Positions 59,890 through 64,000 of a stretch of DNA of 64,000 nucleotides are shown here, one piece after another. This DNA comes from Sva-07 sp963715285 (GTDB lineage: Bacteria; Actinomycetota; Acidimicrobiia; Acidimicrobiales; Ilumatobacteraceae). The notes beneath the pieces were generated by a model. It ran no database searches and had not been told where the DNA came from. It worked only from the letters and a program-made list of their open reading frames with translations. Location of the stretch: positions 124,001-188,000 of the forward strand of contig CAVQRU010000043.1 in the NCBI GenBank assembly GCA_963715285.1, in the 5' to 3' direction. A program made the translations under genes and the position numbers. Positions within the stretch are counted from its first letter, which is position 1. Each line of letters opens with the position of its first letter.

Positions 59890-60936
59890 TCAGTCGGGGC
59901 GCTGCCGGGAGAGCGGTACGCCGCCACCCGTCGACATGAAGCGACTCGTGTAGGTGGCGATGTTGCCGATGTAGTTGGCCCGCTCGTAGGCGGCCGGGTC
60001 GGTCGCTGCGTGGCTGGCCACGGCCCCCCGCATCTGGGCCACCGACTCGTACTCGTGCTCGTCCATCCAGTCGACGAGCTGTGCCTGCATCGTGGCGAAG
60101 TGCGAGGGGCCGTCGTGGAGGACGGCCGACGTCGACATCGCGACATCCGCACCCGCGAGGATCAGCTTGGCGGCGTCGAAGCCCGAGTGGACCCCGGTCG
60201 ACCCGGCGATCGAGATCGTCAGGTGTTCCCGCATGATGCCGATCCAGCGCAGCGGCAGGCGGAGTTCCTCGGGGGTACTGAGCGCGATGCGCGGCATGAC
60301 CTCGAGCGTCTCGAGATCGAGATCCGGTGAGTAGAACCGGTTGAACATCACCACGCCGGACGCGCCGGCCGCCTGCACGGCGACCACGAACGCAGCCATC
60401 GACGAGTAGTACGGCGAGATCTTCACGGCCACCGGAACGGACACCTCCTCGGCGACGAGCGACACCAGTTCCAGGTGCTCGGCTTCGAGAGCCGCTCCGT
60501 CGACGGAAGGATCGGCAGCCACCGTGTACAGGTTCAGTTCGAGCGCATCGGCACCGGCACCCTCCAGCAGCCGGGCGTACTTCACCCAGCCACCGATGTT
60601 CGTCCCGTTGAGGCTCGCGATCACCGGGACGTCGACGCGCTGCTTCGCTCCCTCGATCAGCTCGAGGTACGAGTCGACGCCGGAGTTGTAGTCGTCGAGT
60701 TCCGGGAAGAACGACGTCGCTTCGTTGAAGCTCTCGCCGTGCACGGTGAAGAGCCGGTCGATCTCGGCGGTCTCGTGTTCGATCTGCTCCTCGAACAGCG
60801 ACGGGAGCACGACTGCGGCGGCGCCCGCCTCCTCGAGCTGGGCGAGCCGGTCGAGGTCGCCCGTGAACGGGCCGGCCGACGCCACGAGCGGCGAGTGCAG
60901 CGACAGCCCCAGGTAGGTGGTGTGCAGGTCAGGCAT
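59890..60936 (-). CDS. Dihydroorotate dehydrogenase-like protein coupled to nifJ
   Basis: A 348-aa FMN-type TIM-barrel protein of the DHOD family. PLVASAGPFTGD, VIASLNGTNIGGWVKYARLLEGAG, DALELNLYTVAADP and VAVKISPYYSSMAAF correspond to FMN and orotate-site regions. The catalytic base region is not a clear match to pyrD. Such proteins are often encoded next to pyruvate:ferredoxin oxidoreductase, as here: the start overlaps the nifJ stop by 8 bp. It may therefore have a redox role other than pyrimidine synthesis; that is inference. Confidence 0.85.
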   Translation of the reverse strand: MPDLHTTYLGLSLHSPLVASAGPFTGDLDRLAQLEEAGAAAVVLPSLFEEQIEHETAEIDRLFTVHGESFNEATSFFPELDDYNSGVDSYLELIEGAKQRVDVPVIASLNGTNIGGWVKYARLLEGAGADALELNLYTVAADPSVDGAALEAEHLELVSLVAEEVSVPVAVKISPYYSSMAAFVVAVQAAGASGVVMFNRFYSPDLDLETLEVMPRIALSTPEELRLPLRWIGIMREHLTISIAGSTGVHSGFDAAKLILAGADVAMSTSAVLHDGPSHFATMQAQLVDWMDEHEYESVAQMRGAVASHAATDPAAYERANYIGNIATYTSRFMSTGGGVPLSRQRPD

Positions 60937-63900
60937 CGTCGTCGTCCTCTTCGTTGGCGGCTTCCGTGGATGTTTCGTCCATCTCGATCACGAGCTCGGA
61001 TTGCTCGTGCACCTTTCGTTCGACCCCGGCGAGTTGCTCGTAGTAGTGCCAACGCTCGTCGATGTCGCGTTGGGCGAGGTCGAGCAGCGCCGCCGAACGG
61101 TCGGGATCCGAACGGGCCAACATCGAGAAGCGGGCCTCCTTCAGCGCGAACTCCTTGAGCGGGATCGTCGGTGCGGCCGAGTCGAGCTGGAACGGGTGCT
61201 CGTGCTCCTCGACGGTCGGCTTGTAGCGGTAGAGCGGCCAGTAGCCGGACTTCACGGCCTCCTTCTGGTGCGACATCGACGTCTCCATGTCGATGCCGTG
61301 AGCGATGCAGGTCGAGTAGGCGATGATCAGCGACGGCCCGTCCCACGCGTCGGCTTCGGCGAGTGCCTTGACGGTCTGGATGTCGCTGCCACCGATGGCG
61401 ATCTGCGCGACGTAGACGTTGCCGTAGCGACGGGCGATCGCGCCGAGGTCCTTCTTGCCGGTCGGCTTGCCCGCCATCGCGAACTTCGCCACGGCGCCGA
61501 GCGGTGTCGCCTTCGACGCCTGCCCGCCGGTGTTGGAGTACACCTCGGTGTCGAGCACCAGCAGATTGACGTTGCGGCCGCTGCTCAACACGTGGTCGAC
61601 GCCACCGAAGCCGATGTCGTAGGCCCAGCCGTCACCACCGACGATCCAGGTGCTCGTGCGCACGAGTTCGTCGGCGATCGAGGTCAGTCGGCGCGCCACC
61701 TCGGCGACGACGCCGTCCGGACCGTCGACGAGGTCGGCGAGGCGCTCGCGGAGGATCGCGACGCGGGTGCGTTGCTCGACGACGCCGGCATCGGTGGGCG
61801 CGGAGTCGGCGAGCAGTGCATCGGCGAGATCGGTGCCGACAGCGCTGCGCAGCTCCTCGAGCAGACGGCGGGCTTCACGCTGATGGTGCTCGATGCCGAG
61901 GCGCATGCCGTAGCCGAACTCGGCGTTGTCCTCGAACAGGGAGTTCGACCAGGCCGGACCCAACCCGTTGGCATCCTTCGCCCACGGAGTGGTCGGCAGG
62001 TTGCCGCCGTAGATCGACGAGCAACCGGTGGCGTTGGCCACCACGAGGCGATCACCGAACAGCTGGGTGAGCAGCTTCAGGTACGGCGTCTCACCGCAAC
62101 CCGAGCACGCCCCGGAGAACTCGAACAGCGGCTGCAGCAACTGGGAGTTCTTCACCGAGTCGTGCGTGATCGACGCCCGATCGAGTTCGGGGATCGACGT
62201 GAAGAAGTCCCACCGTTCCCGTTCGACGTCGCGATGGTCGTCGGCAGGCGCCATGTTGATCGCCTTGCGCTTCACCTGGGTCTTGTCCTTGGCCGGGCAC
62301 ACCTCGACGCAGATCCCACAGCCCGTGCAGTCGTCGGGGGCGACCTGGATGGTGAGGAGGTGGCCGTCGAGTTCACGTGAGCGGAACTTCTTCGAGAGGT
62401 ACCCGTCGGGGGCGCCCTCCAGTGCAGACGGCTCGAACGCCTTCATCCGGATCGTGGCGTGCGGACACACGACGGCGCACTTGCCGCAGTCGATGCAGAG
62501 GTCCGGTTCCCACACCGGGATCTGCAGGGCGAGCTTGCGCTTCTCGTATCTCGTCGTCCCGGTCGGGTACGTGCCGTCGACGGGCATCGCCGACACCGGC
62601 AGCAGGTCGCCCTCGCCGGCGATCATCTTCAGCGTGACGCGTTCGACGAAGTCGTCGAGCGCGACCTCGCGTGCGGAGTCGAGCACGTCGAGGATCTCGT
62701 CCGACGCCACGATGTCGGCCGTCGCGGGCACCGGTACCTCGGTGAGTTCGGCGAGCGCCAGGTCGACCGCGGCCTCGTTCCTCTCGACGATCAGTCGACC
62801 GCGCCGACCGTACGCCTTCTCGATCGACTCCTTGATCGCCCCGATCGCACGCTCGAGCTCCATCACGTCGGTCAGGGCGAAGAAGCACGGCTGCATGATC
62901 GTGTTGATGCGCCCCGGCATCTTCAGCTCCCGGGCGATCCGGGTGGCGTCGATCGTGAACACCCGCAGTTCCTGGTCGACGATGTGCCGCCGGATCGCGA
63001 CCGGCAGATGGTCCCACAGTTCGTCGGCCGGATAGGGGGCGTTCAGCAGGAACGTGCCGCCGCGGCGGACGTCGGCGAGCACGTCGAAACGGTCGAGGAG
63101 ACCGAACTGGTGGCAGGCGACGAGGTCGGCCTCCTGCACGAGGTAGGTGGAGCGGATCGGGTCGGGTCCGAACCGCAGGTGCGACACGGTCATCGACCCC
63201 GACTTCTTCGAGTCGTAGACGAAATAGCCCTGCGCGTACAGGTCGGGCTCGTGGCCGATGATCTTCACCGACGCCTTGTTGGCGCCGACGGTACCGTCGC
63301 TGCCGAGCGCGTAGAACACCGCCGAGCGTCCCGCCCGGGCGACCTGGAACGAGTCGTCGACGTCGAGGCTGAGATGGCTCACGTCGTCGTGGATCCCCAC
63401 CGTGAACCGCCGCTTGGGTTCGTCGCGTGCGGTCTCGTCGAACACCGCTTTGGCCATCGCGGGGGTGAACTCCTTCGACCCCAGGCCGTAGCGCCCACCG
63501 ATGATCCGGACCTTCGGCCGGTCGGATTCGGCCATCGTCGTCACCACGTCCTGGAACAGTGGCTCGCCGGCGGCGCCGGGTTCCTTGGTCCGGTCGAGCA
63601 CCGCGATCGAGCGGACCGTGTCGGGCAGGGCGGCGAGCAGCGCATCGGTCGGGAAGGGGCGGAACAAGCGGACCGTCGCCAGACCGACCTTCTCGCCGTC
63701 GGCCACCAGCTTGGCCACCGCCTCGCCGACGGCACCGGAACCCGAGCCCATCATCACGATGACGCGTTCGGCATCCGGTGCGCCCTCGTAGTCGACGAGC
63801 CCGTAGCGGCGTCCGGTCAGCTCGGCGAGTTCGGCGAACACCTCCTCGACAGCGGCCGGCACGGCGTCGTGGTACGGGTTGGAGGCTTCGCGCGCCTGGA

Positions 63901-64000
63901 AGAAGACGTCGGGGTTCTGCGCCGTCCCGCGCATCACCGGTGCGGTCGGCCGGAGCCGGCGGAGCTTGTGGGCGGCGACGTCGTCGGGGCGCACGAGCGT
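60929..64000 (-). CDS. nifJ: Pyruvate:ferredoxin (flavodoxin) oxidoreductase, 5' part cut off by the window edge
   Basis: Oxidises pyruvate with CoA to acetyl-CoA and CO2, reducing ferredoxin. The visible 1,023 residues contain part of domain I, the transketolase-like domain II (VMMGSGSGAVGEAVAKLV), the EKR/gamma domain (FYALGSDGTVGANKASVKII), two [4Fe-4S] motifs (CIDCGKCAVVCP and CTGCGICVEVCP) and the TPP domain (CSGCGETPYLKLL, ATGCSSIYGGN). About 170 N-terminal residues are outside the window. A Glu/Asp-rich tail ends the protein. Its stop overlaps the start of the DHOD-like gene, implying an operon. Confidence 0.97.
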   Translation of the reverse strand, partial: TLVRPDDVAAHKLRRLRPTAPVMRGTAQNPDVFFQAREASNPYHDAVPAAVEEVFAELAELTGRRYGLVDYEGAPDAERVIVMMGSGSGAVGEAVAKLVADGEKVGLATVRLFRPFPTDALLAALPDTVRSIAVLDRTKEPGAAGEPLFQDVVTTMAESDRPKVRIIGGRYGLGSKEFTPAMAKAVFDETARDEPKRRFTVGIHDDVSHLSLDVDDSFQVARAGRSAVFYALGSDGTVGANKASVKIIGHEPDLYAQGYFVYDSKKSGSMTVSHLRFGPDPIRSTYLVQEADLVACHQFGLLDRFDVLADVRRGGTFLLNAPYPADELWDHLPVAIRRHIVDQELRVFTIDATRIARELKMPGRINTIMQPCFFALTDVMELERAIGAIKESIEKAYGRRGRLIVERNEAAVDLALAELTEVPVPATADIVASDEILDVLDSAREVALDDFVERVTLKMIAGEGDLLPVSAMPVDGTYPTGTTRYEKRKLALQIPVWEPDLCIDCGKCAVVCPHATIRMKAFEPSALEGAPDGYLSKKFRSRELDGHLLTIQVAPDDCTGCGICVEVCPAKDKTQVKRKAINMAPADDHRDVERERWDFFTSIPELDRASITHDSVKNSQLLQPLFEFSGACSGCGETPYLKLLTQLFGDRLVVANATGCSSIYGGNLPTTPWAKDANGLGPAWSNSLFEDNAEFGYGMRLGIEHHQREARRLLEELRSAVGTDLADALLADSAPTDAGVVEQRTRVAILRERLADLVDGPDGVVAEVARRLTSIADELVRTSTWIVGGDGWAYDIGFGGVDHVLSSGRNVNLLVLDTEVYSNTGGQASKATPLGAVAKFAMAGKPTGKKDLGAIARRYGNVYVAQIAIGGSDIQTVKALAEADAWDGPSLIIAYSTCIAHGIDMETSMSHQKEAVKSGYWPLYRYKPTVEEHEHPFQLDSAAPTIPLKEFALKEARFSMLARSDPDRSAALLDLAQRDIDERWHYYEQLAGVERKVHEQSELVIEMDETSTEAANEEDDDDA

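Noticed and set aside
60917..62380. Long plus-strand open frame
   Set aside because: It is antisense to nifJ, whose motifs are unambiguous.

Overview
The window is GC-rich, densely packed bacterial DNA. A HspR-type HAIR operator ahead of dnaK, a GlgE/TreS-maltokinase locus, a SigB/SigF-type stress module, an LLM-class (F420-type) oxidoreductase, a mycobacterial-length dCTP deaminase and frequent GTG starts point to Actinomycetota. The addition of a pyruvate:ferredoxin oxidoreductase suggests a marine or freshwater Acidimicrobiia lineage such as Ilumatobacter; the genus is a guess.

Layout. 1-6.5 kb: dnaK (3' part missing), cytidine deaminase, an SLC13 transporter coupled to an M14 carboxypeptidase, and an alpha/beta hydrolase. 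6.5-10.2 kb: phosphoglycerate mutase, a cyclic-nucleotide-domain protein and a membrane Fe-S (HdrD/GlpC-like) protein. 10.4-27.3 kb: a glycogen/trehalose island, glgX-glgE-treS/mak-malQ-glgB-treZ, tightly packed on the plus strand, then a type II NADH dehydrogenase, then treY converging from the minus strand. Together these genes can interconvert alpha-glucan, maltose-1-phosphate and trehalose both ways. malQ carries an apparent single-base frameshift. 27.4-31.4 kb: a GH114-like lipoprotein framed by two palindromes, an amidohydrolase and a DEAD-box helicase.

31.4-38 kb is a general-stress block: Usp-like protein, STAS antagonist, Dps, flavin disulfide reductase, SigB/SigF-type sigma factor with an RsbW kinase, a second RsbW-like kinase, a GAF-PP2C phosphatase and CsbD. 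Several of these genes are preceded by GTTT-N15/16-GGGTA promoters of the type such a sigma factor reads. In four of them the -10 element lies exactly 10 nt before the start codon, which predicts almost leaderless mRNAs and an autoregulated sigma factor.

39.3-49.9 kb holds two tandem genomic islands in a tRNA-Gly(CCC) gene. The 42-bp 3' part of the tRNA is repeated at 43,294 and 49,825. Island 1 (about 4 kb) carries an SDR, an LLM oxidoreductase, a TetR regulator and a HigBA toxin-antitoxin pair. Island 2 (about 6.5 kb) carries a membrane-protein operon, a MalT-like LuxR regulator, an epoxide hydrolase, a WYL regulator and gene remnants. Both islands have matching ends with repeated CGTGCCTCA motifs, and neither has a visible integrase. 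This is the most unusual structure in the window.

50-64 kb returns to core-like genes: VOC protein, small membrane protein, SCO6745-family protein, NhaA, cytochrome P450, CtpE-like P-type ATPase, class V aminotransferase, coiled-coil M23 peptidase, a dihydroorotate-dehydrogenase-like protein and nifJ (5' part missing). Three families of short palindromic repeats are scattered between genes across the window.
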